Assembly: GCF_030127145.1 (NCBI RefSeq)
Contig: NZ_CP126160.1
Span: 103,062 to 167,061, forward strand
Length of the DNA stretch: 64,000 nt
DNA from: Halobaculum halobium
Lineage (GTDB): Archaea > Halobacteriota > Halobacteria > Halobacteriales > Haloferacaceae
Direction of reading: 5' to 3'
Shown: one piece after another, positions 53,199 to 61,160 of the stretch
Layout: each line of letters starts with the position of its first letter
Numbering within the stretch: the stretch's first letter is position 1
The notes under the pieces: model-generated
Databases searched by the model: none
What the model saw: only the letters and a program-made list of their open reading frames with translations
Told to the model about the DNA's origin: nothing
Translations under genes and position numbers: made by a program

Positions 53199-55328
53199 CT
53201 ATTCCCTGAGGAAGTCGGTATCCGAGTTACGCATCTCAATCGAGACTGGATTCGACGTTTCCTCAATATCTGTCCCGATGTCCCAGGTGTCCTCACCTAA
53301 CGGGCCAATACGTGGAGTCGAGTCAAACTCCCCAGGCAGCCCTCGATACGTACCACCAGCCAGCAGGTGATCCAACGTAGCCACCAAATCGTACCACTGT
53401 GGTTCGGTAAACTGCGCCGTCACGCCGGCTTTCTCACCCGAACCTAAGTCCACCTCGAAGATTTCGTCGCCTTCGCCCTCGTCGACAAGACTCCGGATCT
53501 CTAATTCTAAGAGATCCTCTTCTCCGAAACGGCCCTGTAGCCGAAGATGTTTACTGTCACCCCGAATCGGGAATGTTTCCAAATCGATTACTTTGCCCTG
53601 TCCACGTATCGTCGCCCCATTGAGGTCCGAAATGTTCAGGAGAACCGAGAGCAGCTGCTGGATGGACTTGCCAGTGAACCAGAGATAGCCCCCAACCCAC
53701 GAGCCACCGCCAAAGTTCAACTTCAGCCCTGGTTCGTCAGTGTCCTCGAACCACTCCAATGCCAAACGAGTGTAGCCGCCCATCATCTCATCTTGGTCGA
53801 CATCAGAGTCGAGGAGGTACGGGCCAGCTTTCACTCCACGGAGGAGGTAGTACCGCACTCGCTCCTTTGTGAACTCATCTTCTGTTCGTTCGGCGCCCGT
53901 CCAGTCGTCGACGTCAATCCAGCTCCCTGCGGGCGCGTCCAAGTCGGCTGCCTCAATAATGGGTTTCGCGTAGGCGACTGGATCGGGATGCTTGACCCGT
54001 TCGGCTTCTTCGTCGGTGAGGTATAGGTTTGAGACTGGTTCAAGCCACGGGAGGTCGAGATCGCCATACCCGACCTTCCGATCATGATGATTCTCGAGAT
54101 AGCCATCGTATTTCGGCGTCAGGTGCGTCGCTTCGCGAACGATGTTGACGCCACCGGTGTCGTCTACGGTGATGAGTCCAACTGTGTCAAATCCGTGCTT
54201 CTCAAGAAATGTGACTGCACGCTCGCTTAGCGTTGTTGGAACAGCAAGATAGAGTTTTGAAAGAGTTTCAGTTGCTAAGAACTGTTCTAATTGCTCGGTT
54301 TTTCGCGAACCCGAAAAAGAGCTCTCACCCTTTGCCTCGATACCAATGACCGCATTCGATTCGGGGGTTTCGACCGCTGCAGTCGGATCAATATCCCCTT
54401 CGAAGGCCAGAATGTCGATTGGGCGAGTGGGAGTGTCCGAATCCAAGTCGTTCGGGATATGGGCTTCCGGGATGCCACCAAAATGAGTCCAGGTATGATG
54501 TCGCACCGATGGTTCTTCTGTCGGAGAGATCTGGCCAGTGGTATCATCGCCAGCATAGACTGGCTCGGCATCCCGGACGATCGAGGGCATCGGACCGTCA
54601 CCGGAAGTAAGCAGGCTAGAAAAGTCGGACTTGGATCCGTTCTTTTCGATCGGGACGTGAATCACACCCAACTCCTCTGGAAGTTGTGTCCGTCTTAGCT
54701 CTTGAACAGCCTCGTCGAGAGATATCGGCTCGTTATCCTCCGGGGAACGATCTAACAGTTGCCGAATTAGGTCCTCGACAGTACGATGCTCCAGCGAGTA
54801 GGCAAGAAAGTCTGCAGAGATCGCGTCCCGAATGTGAGTGATAACCTCCGATGGTGTGTACCAGTCCTCATCAACGCCCGCAGCTAACCGATAGCTTATT
54901 GCACGGATACTCATCTGGTCGACAGGATCCGATTCTGGATTGGTTCCAAGTTTGTCGGCGTCGGGAGCAGCAAAGTACAGCTTATCGAGGGCTCCGCTGT
55001 CGATATACCGATGGGTTTGGGCATATACGTCTCTATCGAGCCCGAATTCAGATGCTCGCTTCAGCTCGACCCCGATAATCTCTCCCGACGGTGATTCCGC
55101 GAGCAGGTCGATGCGACCAGTCCCGATATTGACCTCACCATCGACTGTGTATCCCTTAGACTCCTCCAGCCAGTGCCAAACTCGTTGCTTGGCTAATGCC
55201 TCAAGGAATGACGCCACAATAGTTGACTGGAGTTTGTCATAGCGAGTAAGCGTTCCGGTTCTATTGAATCCAGTTGCGGTATCCACCTCAGCAGGGGGGA
55301 CAGTGCATCTGAACAACCAGACAACCAC
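53199..55328 (-). CDS. Protein with two PD-(D/E)XK nuclease-like domains
   Basis: 709 residues from a GTG. The first domain has GRIDLLAESPSGEIIGVELKRA (D74, E88, K90) and a following helix (YAQTHRYID). The second has PIDILAFEGD... and VIGIEAKGESSFSG (D305, E331, K333), followed by LEQFLATETLSKLYLAVP, repeating the layout of the first. A C-terminal beta-rich region (about 450-709) is unassigned. Codons are less GC-rich than the neighbours. No methylase or ATPase partner is adjacent. A stand-alone defence nuclease is the likeliest role. Confidence 0.65.
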   Translation of the reverse strand: MVVWLFRCTVPPAEVDTATGFNRTGTLTRYDKLQSTIVASFLEALAKQRVWHWLEESKGYTVDGEVNIGTGRIDLLAESPSGEIIGVELKRASEFGLDRDVYAQTHRYIDSGALDKLYFAAPDADKLGTNPESDPVDQMSIRAISYRLAAGVDEDWYTPSEVITHIRDAISADFLAYSLEHRTVEDLIRQLLDRSPEDNEPISLDEAVQELRRTQLPEELGVIHVPIEKNGSKSDFSSLLTSGDGPMPSIVRDAEPVYAGDDTTGQISPTEEPSVRHHTWTHFGGIPEAHIPNDLDSDTPTRPIDILAFEGDIDPTAAVETPESNAVIGIEAKGESSFSGSRKTEQLEQFLATETLSKLYLAVPTTLSERAVTFLEKHGFDTVGLITVDDTGGVNIVREATHLTPKYDGYLENHHDRKVGYGDLDLPWLEPVSNLYLTDEEAERVKHPDPVAYAKPIIEAADLDAPAGSWIDVDDWTGAERTEDEFTKERVRYYLLRGVKAGPYLLDSDVDQDEMMGGYTRLALEWFEDTDEPGLKLNFGGGSWVGGYLWFTGKSIQQLLSVLLNISDLNGATIRGQGKVIDLETFPIRGDSKHLRLQGRFGEEDLLELEIRSLVDEGEGDEIFEVDLGSGEKAGVTAQFTEPQWYDLVATLDHLLAGGTYRGLPGEFDSTPRIGPLGEDTWDIGTDIEETSNPVSIEMRNSDTDFLRE

Positions 55329-55350
55329 CTCTTCTCGTTTGTGTTGTTTT

Positions 55351-55376
55351 TGCGCCCGGGAGAGGGCGCAGGGCGC
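55351..55376 (+). promoter_or_regulatory. T-tract/GC-hairpin leader module 13
   Basis: GTTTTTGC precedes GCGCCC, a loop with GGGAGAGGGCGCA, and GGGCGC; the first arm can pair with either downstream GGGCGC. It lies between divergent genes, 51 bases before the ATG at 55428. Confidence 0.55.
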
Positions 55377-55427
55377 GAGACGAGGCAGGCGCTCGTCGAC
55401 GAGGATTCCTGCAGTGAGGTGACTGCA

Positions 55428-56587
55428 ATGAAAGATCCAGAGTCCAGAACCATCTTGGCTGGCGTCGATGGACGTACCGACACCGAACTACCCGAGTGGT
55501 ACCGAGAGCATCATGCAGATGCAGACCCCGTGACCTTCGCCGAGGCGGTTCGTGATCTTCCGCAGGCCGTCGAGACGACCGTGGCGTACCAGAATCCGTA
55601 CACCGACGAGTGGGTCGAGACGGAGCGGTTCAACGCGCTCGTCGAGCCGAGTCGGGCTCGGGAGCAGGCCCGAGATGAGGACGCGGAGACAGACCCGTTG
55701 TTCCACGTTCCCACTGACAGCTACTCGATCATCAACCCGGTCGACGTCTACGGGCCGCTAGAAGAGGTCCTCCGCGAGGAGACCATCGACGGAACGCCGT
55801 TGGGCGAGGTAATGTTCGGCGAGATTCGGCGCTACCGGGGCGGCGGCGAGGTCCACATGGACATCATGTTCGATGGCCTCGAGGTGCGCCTCCCCGGTCG
55901 GTCGGACCCGATTACGATGGGCGTCACGTCGGGCTACGACTTCTTCGGCGAGCACGCCGTCTACGTGGAGGGGTTCGCCCAGGATGGCTACTGCTCGAAC
56001 ACGATGCGCTCGCTCACCGACAAGGAGGTTATCAAGCACGTCGGCGACGTACGGAACTTCCGCACCTGGTGGGAGGAACTCCTCGCACAGGTCGAACTCG
56101 TCGCCGACGACCTCTTCGAGTTCATCCGAGACGCTCAGGATATCGACCTCGACTTCTCGGAGCTCCCGTTCACCGTCACGGAGTTCTACACCCTGCTGGG
56201 CTTCCCGGACTACCTGGCCGAGCGTGCCGCCGGCGATGCAGAAGCCAATGCGGCGTCCCCCTTCGAGATCGATATGTGGACGCTGCATTCCGGCGCGACG
56301 TACGCTCTCACCCACTTCTTCCAGGGGAAAGAGGGGCATCCCTCGATCAATACGTTCGGATCGCCAACGACATTCTGTTCAACCCGGAAGGTACAATCGA
56401 GCGCGTCGAGCAGGCGTACGAGCAGCAGCTAGAGGCGGACGGTGACGACGGGTCACAGGCCTCGCTGGCCGGCGAACGAGCACTGGCGAGCATAGAGCGC
56501 ATCAGTGACGACCTGCAGGAGAAAGTTGAGCAATTCGAAGAACGCGAGGACGCCCTGCGTGAGCGGTTCCAAGAGGCGATGGCCTGA
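55428..56587 (+). pseudogene. DUF932-like plasmid protein, frameshifted near its end
   Basis: The frame from the ATG at 55428 runs to 56432, but its last 30 residues are Ser/Arg-rich and unlike the rest. The frame one base back gives the natural continuation SLDQYVRIANDILFNPEGT, a long helix (VEQAYEQQ) and a coiled C terminus ending at 56587. One G missing from the run at 56333-56336 would restore a protein of about 386 residues. The layout resembles DUF932-type proteins, which are related to phage and plasmid recombination functions; the match is by eye only. Confidence 0.65.
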
Positions 56588-56625
56588 CGCCGCGTCGGTG
56601 ATGTAGTCGCCTGTTCTGTCTTTCT

Positions 56626-56647
56626 CGCCCTAGAGGGGTGGAGGGCT
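56626..56647 (+). promoter_or_regulatory. T-tract/GC-hairpin leader module 14
   Basis: TCTTTCT precedes CGCCCT, the loop AGAGGGGTGG, and AGGGCT, six bases before the ATG at 56654. Confidence 0.55.
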
Positions 56648-56653
56648 ACCGAG

Positions 56654-56875
56654 ATGGAACAGTCCACGATTAGCGACGGGAGTGACGACGAATTCCCACC
56701 TGAGAAGCGTCTTGAAGCACCGAATTACCGATTGGTCAAGGCCGGTATCGCGACGATTCCCGATATGCAGACGCTTCGGGAGTGTGTTGCCTACGAGAAC
56801 GCCCACCAGAATCGAACGCAGATTCTGCGCCGGCTCAAGTGGAAAGCTGAAGAACTGCGTGAGGAAGAAGATTGA
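56654..56875 (+). CDS. Small hypothetical protein
   Basis: 73 residues with a helical C-terminal half (LRECVAYENAHQNRTQILRRL, KWKAEELREEED). Repeat copy 4 begins ten bases after its stop. No function assigned. Confidence 0.6.
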   Translation: MEQSTISDGSDDEFPPEKRLEAPNYRLVKAGIATIPDMQTLRECVAYENAHQNRTQILRRLKWKAEELREEED

Positions 56876-56884
56876 GCTCTGTTC

Positions 56885-56925
56885 TTAACCAACATTTCCG
56901 CGAGAGCTTCAGTATTGTTGGTTAA
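56885..56925. repeat. TTAACCAACA inverted repeat, copy 4
   Basis: Perfect arms TTAACCAACA (56885-56894) and TGTTGGTTAA (56916-56925) with a 21-base spacer. It is followed 20 bases later by leader module 15, giving a repeat-plus-hairpin block. Confidence 0.75.
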
Positions 56926-56944
56926 TAAGCTTGCTCTGTTTTTC

Positions 56945-56967
56945 GTGCCCCCGAAGAGGGCGAGGGC
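56945..56967 (+). promoter_or_regulatory. T-tract/GC-hairpin leader module 15
   Basis: CTGTTTTTC precedes GTGCCCCC, the loop GAAGAGGGCG, and AGGGC, 30 bases before the GTG at 56998. Confidence 0.5.
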
Positions 56968-56997
56968 TTCTTCGAGAGCCCTCAGAGGTGACTTCCA

Positions 56998-57345
56998 GTG
57001 AGTCAACAACAGAGTCCCGACAACGTCTCGATCGACGAGATCCCGGTCGATATCGACAACACGCAATCAGCGGAGGTCGATTCCGCCGACGTCCCCCACG
57101 AAATCGAATCCATCACCCGTGGGCTCGCCGGTGAGCAGCCGCCGACGAATCCGCTGGTCGTGCTGAAAGCGGCCCGGTGGTGGTACATTCACGGCAAGGG
57201 CGGCACGGATCCTGCCTTCCAGTGGGCCATCGAGTGGACGCGTCATCTTGCGACCGACACGCCCAGTGACGTCGAGCGGTTCGACAAGTTCCTTGAGTAC
57301 CTTGTCGAGGTCGGCTTCGCGGACGAACGCCACGAGCTCCGCTGA
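56998..57345 (+). CDS. Hypothetical haloarchaeal protein
   Basis: 115 residues from a GTG. A disordered acidic N terminus precedes a compact helical domain (NPLVVLKAARWWYIHGKGG, FQWAIEWTRHLATD, RFDKFLEYLVEVGFADE). A single gene behind leader module 15; function unknown. Confidence 0.65.
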   Translation: MSQQQSPDNVSIDEIPVDIDNTQSAEVDSADVPHEIESITRGLAGEQPPTNPLVVLKAARWWYIHGKGGTDPAFQWAIEWTRHLATDTPSDVERFDKFLEYLVEVGFADERHELR

Positions 57346-57365
57346 CCGACAGAGCGGTTTTTTGA

Positions 57366-57388
57366 ACGCCCCTGAGGGGTGCGGCGCG
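57366..57388 (+). promoter_or_regulatory. T-tract/GC-hairpin leader module 16
   Basis: GTTTTTTGA precedes ACGCCCC, the loop TGAGGGGTGC, and GGCGCG, 44 bases before the ATG at 57433. Confidence 0.55.
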
Positions 57389-57432
57389 ATCTGAACAAAC
57401 GCAGTTGCCGTGAACTCGATTCGGTGAACACG

Positions 57433-58380
57433 ATGTCCACGACCAGAGACTCGTCGGTCTCCTTCGAGGAGACCGACACGCGATCAGACGAGATGAACAG
57501 TACCATCGAACAGTGGATCGACGACCTCGTCGCCGGCGTCGACGACGCGCAGGCCAGCGACGAGTTCCAGGAGTGGCTCGACGTCCAGAGTCGCTTCCAC
57601 GACTACTCCTACCGGAACACGCTCCTCATCAAGCGGCAGTATCCCGAAGCGAGCCGAGTGGCGGGCTACCGGACGTGGCAGGAGGAGTTCGACCGCCACG
57701 TTCAGGAGGGTGAGTCGGCCATCTGGATCTGGGCGCCGATCATCACCACTCAGTGCCCGGAGTGTGAGAATTCGCCGAGCTATCACGAGGATAGCGACTG
57801 TGACTACGATGAGACGTCGCCCGAGGAGTGGTCCGAGGGCCTGGTCGGGTTCAAGCCCGCGCCGGTGTTCGATGTCTCCCAGACCGAGGGCGAGCCGCTT
57901 CCCGACCTGGACACAGAAGCGACCGGCGACGCTGGCGATCTCGTCGAACAGTTGACTGACGCCGCTGATGACCTCGGCGTGACGGTGCGGATCGTTCCAG
58001 CCGAGGAGTGGACCCACGGCGAGGCGAAGGGCATCTGCGAGCAGCTGAGCCTCGTCGACGTTCAGCCGCTCGTCGAGGTGCGTGATCGGGAGAACGAGGC
58101 CGACCTCGCGCGGACGCTGATTCACGAGTACGCACACGCCCTGCTCCACTTCGATGTCGACGACGACACCGAGCGGGCGAAACGCGAAGTCGAGGCCGAA
58201 GCCGTTGCGTACGTCGTCGGGCGCTACTGCGGGCTCGACACGAGCGGGTCAGCGTTCTACCTCGCTGCGTGGGAGTCGGACGATCCCGAGATCGTTCGCG
58301 AGCGCCTCGGCCGGATTAGTCGAACGGCAGAAGAACTCATCGACGTTCTCGAGAGCGAATCCTCGTCCTCACTCAGTTAA
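57433..58380 (+). CDS. ArdC-like antirestriction protein with ImmA/IrrE metallopeptidase motif
   Basis: 315 residues from the ATG at 57433. The N-terminal domain (FHDYSYRNTLLIKRQYPEAS, VAGYRTWQEEF) matches the ArdC ssDNA-binding domain. The C-terminal domain has the zinc protease motif HEYAHALLH (near residue 231) and the third-ligand region EVEAEAVAYVVGRYCGL. A four-Cys insert (CPECEN...SDCDYD) may bind zinc. ArdC proteins shield incoming plasmid DNA from restriction, and their genes typically enter the recipient early in conjugation. This supports a transfer role for the element. Confidence 0.85.
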   Translation: MSTTRDSSVSFEETDTRSDEMNSTIEQWIDDLVAGVDDAQASDEFQEWLDVQSRFHDYSYRNTLLIKRQYPEASRVAGYRTWQEEFDRHVQEGESAIWIWAPIITTQCPECENSPSYHEDSDCDYDETSPEEWSEGLVGFKPAPVFDVSQTEGEPLPDLDTEATGDAGDLVEQLTDAADDLGVTVRIVPAEEWTHGEAKGICEQLSLVDVQPLVEVRDRENEADLARTLIHEYAHALLHFDVDDDTERAKREVEAEAVAYVVGRYCGLDTSGSAFYLAAWESDDPEIVRERLGRISRTAEELIDVLESESSSSLS

Positions 58381-58418
58381 CCAACAGAGTGATGGATTCC
58401 TTCCGCTCTGTTGGTTAA
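58377..58418. repeat. TTAACCAACA inverted repeat, copy 5
   Basis: Perfect arms TTAACCAACA (58377-58386) and TGTTGGTTAA (58409-58418). The left arm supplies the TAA stop of the ArdC gene. Leader module 17 starts eight bases later. Confidence 0.75.
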
Positions 58419-58425
58419 GTTTTTC

Positions 58426-58451
58426 TGCGCCCGCCGAGGGGCGGAGGCGCA
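58426..58451 (+). promoter_or_regulatory. T-tract/GC-hairpin leader module 17
   Basis: GTTTTTC precedes TGCGCC, the loop CGCCGAGGGGCGGA, and GGCGCA; the 6-bp stem is perfect, 16 bases before the ATG at 58468. Confidence 0.55.
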
Positions 58452-58467
58452 TTCAGATCTCCGTCGA

Positions 58468-59040
58468 ATGATGACTGAACCATATCTCACGACGGTCTTT
58501 GAGGAAGCCGAGAACGTTGCCGAGCAGCACGACCAAGTCGCTCGAACGACAGACAACCAAGCTCACGAGTACCTCCGATACACCGTCCTCCGGGTGCTTG
58601 AAGGCGAGGCGGACAACCTCCCAGCAGACTGGACGCCGATCAACGGCGTGACCGTCGGCTACGGGAGCGACGAGGCGATGTACGACAGCTGGAGCTCCAG
58701 CGAAGACTGGTGGGAGACCGTCCCGCCGCAGGAGGCGTGTACCCGCTTCCGGGTGTTCTTCCCGGACGACCACCAGACGGTTCCCCGCGACATCGTCGAC
58801 GTGATGGCCGCGCTCGGGGCCTGGCGCGTCTGGACCGGGAGCGCAGCGGCGTGCGGCTCCTACGACCATCGCGAGCGCCGCGAGGTCCACTACCTGTGGC
58901 CGGGGCCATCCGGTGGAGGAACTGCTCCACGAGCGGCTCAGTGGCCCTGCGGAAGCCGTCGCTCCGGACGGTGGCCGAACGGGCGACGTTCGCGACCGAC
59001 TGGTCGTCGACGAGAACGCACAGTCGAAGGACGATCTTGA
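58468..59040 (+). CDS. Hypothetical protein, probably frameshifted into the next reading frame
   Basis: The first 145 residues look normal (VFEEAENVAEQHDQVAR, WWETVPPQEACTRFRVFF, EVHYLWPGP). After about 58905 the frame becomes Arg/Gly/Pro-rich, while the frame at 58913 gives an acidic, typical sequence starting VEELLHERL. One extra base or two missing bases near 58905-58913 would join the two. The joined protein would run to the SWIM domain ending at 59284, or stop between the two. A second ATG lies at 58471. Function unknown. Confidence 0.5.
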   Translation: MMTEPYLTTVFEEAENVAEQHDQVARTTDNQAHEYLRYTVLRVLEGEADNLPADWTPINGVTVGYGSDEAMYDSWSSSEDWWETVPPQEACTRFRVFFPDDHQTVPRDIVDVMAALGAWRVWTGSAAACGSYDHRERREVHYLWPGPSGGGTAPRAAQWPCGSRRSGRWPNGRRSRPTGRRRERTVEGRS

Positions 59041-59284
59041 GCCTCGCACGAGGCGTGCCGTCGGCGAAGCGATGGACGTCTCGCTCCTCTCGAAAGGTGG
59101 CTGCTACGAGGTGCAGTCCGCGTCCGGTAACAGGTACGAAGTCGACGTCATCGACGAATCGTGTACCTGTCCCGACTGGCAGCAGCGCTCACCCGAGGGC
59201 GGCTGCAAGCACCTTCGTCGCGTCGATCACGAGATCAAACGGGGCCGCGTTCCCCGCCCAGACGGCCGCCTTCCTTCCCCGTAG
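58913..59284 (+). CDS. SWIM zinc-finger protein (overlapping frame)
   Basis: 123 residues from a GTG. The SWIM signature is clear: CTCPDWQQRSPEGGCKHLRRV (CxC...CxH) with the preceding beta strands GGCYEVQSASGNRYEVDVID. SWIM domains bind DNA or protein. The first 40 residues may belong to the upstream gene (see 58468). It may therefore be a separate small protein starting later, or the C terminus of a fused one. Converges on the nucleotidyltransferase gene. Confidence 0.6.
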   Translation: MEELLHERLSGPAEAVAPDGGRTGDVRDRLVVDENAQSKDDLEPRTRRAVGEAMDVSLLSKGGCYEVQSASGNRYEVDVIDESCTCPDWQQRSPEGGCKHLRRVDHEIKRGRVPRPDGRLPSP

Positions 59285-59297
59285 GGTAGCGATTGAG

Positions 59298-60101
59298 CTA
59301 CTCCACAGGTCGGACCGTGTCGCCATCCCGACGGACTCGGTCGAACGTTGAGAGATACGCGATCCGGTCCTGAACCTCGTCGGTATCCAGCTCCAGTTCG
59401 GCGGCCAGTTCGTCGACGGTCATCGGTTCATCGAGTGCCTGGAGGACTTCGAGCCCCCGGTAGTACCTATTCGTGAGCTCCTGGACGCGGGCCTCGATCG
59501 GCGTGGTTACCCCGTACCGCTCCTCGAGTTCGACCAACGCCTCGTTCGCGAACGTGGCGAACTGATCATCTCCTAAGCGTTCGATTTGGGCTTCGAGTTC
59601 ATCCCGGACGACGTCGTAATCGAGGCCGGCCTGCACGAGCATATTCATGTCCTCGATGTCGTCGTCGCGGCCTGCGATCGCCTTGAACAGGAAGATATCC
59701 TCGTTGCTAACCAGCCGGACCGTCAGTCGATCTGTGTCGAGGAACGGCTCACTGCGCTCTTGCATACCGTCGGTGAGCACGAGCTTGTTCGCGACCTGCT
59801 GGTTGAAGATATCGAGGCGACACCCATCGTCGTTCTCGACGCAGCTCGTCGCCCCCAGCGCCCGGTAATCTGGATCCAGCGATTGAACCTCCGCATACCC
59901 GAGGTCCATCAGGACGGCCCACAGCTGACCGTACGCGTCGCCATCTGGGACGACCAGGTCGATATCTTTCGTCGCCCCCTTGAGGTCGCGCAGCGACATC
60001 GCGCCACCACCGATCAGGTAGACCGTGAGCGGTTCAGATAGCCCGTCTCCGATTCGCTGGAATTCGTTCTCGATGTACTCACGTCCGAATGTTGGTCTCA
60101 T
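59298..60101 (-). CDS. AbiEii-like nucleotidyltransferase toxin
   Basis: 267 residues. The nucleotidyltransferase motif GGGAMSLRDLKGATKDIDLVV gives GG with D46-x-D48. SVENDDGCRLDIF-like sequence follows, as in DUF6036/AbiEii folds. The C-terminal 70 residues form a winged helix (MTVDELAAELELDTDEVQDRIAYLSTFDRV). AbiEii enzymes modify tRNA ends and give abortive phage defence or plasmid stability. The start overlaps the stop of the upstream AbiEi-like gene by four bases, as expected for a type IV toxin-antitoxin pair. Confidence 0.8.
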   Translation of the reverse strand: MRPTFGREYIENEFQRIGDGLSEPLTVYLIGGGAMSLRDLKGATKDIDLVVPDGDAYGQLWAVLMDLGYAEVQSLDPDYRALGATSCVENDDGCRLDIFNQQVANKLVLTDGMQERSEPFLDTDRLTVRLVSNEDIFLFKAIAGRDDDIEDMNMLVQAGLDYDVVRDELEAQIERLGDDQFATFANEALVELEERYGVTTPIEARVQELTNRYYRGLEVLQALDEPMTVDELAAELELDTDEVQDRIAYLSTFDRVRRDGDTVRPVE

Positions 60102-61022
60102 GGTGGTAGTGGCACCTCGTAGTCAGCCGCCAACTCCTGGAACTCGTCCCACTCCGGGAGCCGGTCGTCGTCGACCTCGCCGTGCGTCTCGAGGTAGCGG
60201 AGCAAGGCGTCGATTTCGTCTTCGAGGCCATACTTCGCCGCCTGCTCTCGGAGATCCTCCTCGTCGACGTCGACGTGGCTGAGCAGGAGGAGACAGTACG
60301 AGCGGTGGCGGCTGCCGTCGTCGATCAGCAGCGTGTGACAGCAGAGCTCCGCCGGTGAGACTACGTCGAGGTCTTCGGAGTAGACGTAGTAGCGGTGCTC
60401 GGTGAGCAGGAACTGGAGGTCGAAGGCCGCGAATCGAGCGAGGCCGGTTTCGTGGAACGCCTCCGCGTCGATCTCCGTTTCGGCCTGTGCGAGGAATTCG
60501 TCGTAGTCCTCCCAGAGAATCGTGCCCTTCGGGGCGACGGCTTCGAGGCGTTGGCGATGCAGATGGTGTGCGAGTTCACGGGCGAACGCGTGTAGGCGGT
60601 CGAAGTCGGCGTTGAACTCGTAGCGGCCGTCGGCCGTCCCGACGAGACCACGGTCACGAAACCGCTTGAGGATACGGTTGACCGTGTTGCGGTAGTTGTC
60701 GCTCCGGTCGGCGATCTCGGAGACGGTTCGCGGCTGGTCGAGGTAGTACAGCACCTCGAGTGCCTTCCCGGTCAGCAGTTCGGGGAAGTCGATGTGGGAG
60801 TGCTGGCGGACGAGGTCCCGATAGAGTTCGACGGCGCGAGCATCCGACGGGGCGACTCGTTTTCGCCGGCCATCGCGTTCCGTGTAGACGAGCCCTTTCT
60901 CAACGAGGTCGGCGACGGCACGAGAGGTAGCTCTCGCTGTGGTCGAGTTTCGTCGCGAGTTCGGAGATCGTGTCGCCGCGGTCGACCGTGGCGAGGACCT
61001 CGAGTTCGATGCGCCGGAGCAC
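60098..61022 (-). pseudogene. AbiEi-like winged-helix antitoxin/regulator (frameshifted)
   Basis: The frame from 60754 gives 218 residues. Reading upstream in the same frame, the sequence continues as RAVADLVEKGLV to about 60921. The preceding part (ELATKLDHSESYLS) lies in another frame and starts at the GTG at 61022. Joined, it is a protein of about 308 residues with two winged helices (the second has VSEIADRSDNYRNTVNRIL). A TATA box centred at 61049 places the transcript start at this GTG, supporting it. A one- or two-base error near 60921 is the simplest cause of the break. It should be the antitoxin and autorepressor of the pair. Confidence 0.7.
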
Positions 61023-61025
61023 GGT

Positions 61026-61073
61026 GTAACATAGTACGAAACTACTATATAAAGAAGTTTCGAGTAGTGTTAC
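61026..61073. promoter_or_regulatory. 48-bp bipartite dyad centred on the TATA box of the AbiEi-like gene
   Basis: Outer arms GTAACA (61026-61031) and TGTTAC (61068-61073), and inner arms CGAAACT (61037-61043) and AGTTTCG (61056-61062), share one centre at 61049.5, exactly on TATATA. Spacers are five bases on each side. This is a strong candidate operator for autorepression. Confidence 0.75.
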
Positions 61074-61105
61074 AGCCAGCGAGCACGCGAGCCGTCTCCA
61101 CCGTC

Positions 61106-61146
61106 TTAACCAACAAAACTATGGATTCGTGGGTCATGTTGGTTAA
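61106..61146. repeat. TTAACCAACA inverted repeat, copy 6
   Basis: Arms TTAACCAACA (61106-61115) and TGTTGGTTAA (61137-61146). Unlike the other copies it lies between divergent genes, ending 14 bases before the ATG at 61161, so here it cannot be only a terminator. Confidence 0.75.
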
Positions 61147-61160
61147 CACGAGAGTAGCTG

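Noticed and set aside
9903..58418. TTAACCAACA repeats as plain transcription terminators
   Set aside because: Five copies follow stop codons, but the sixth lies between divergent genes just before a start codon, and only some copies are followed by a T-tract.
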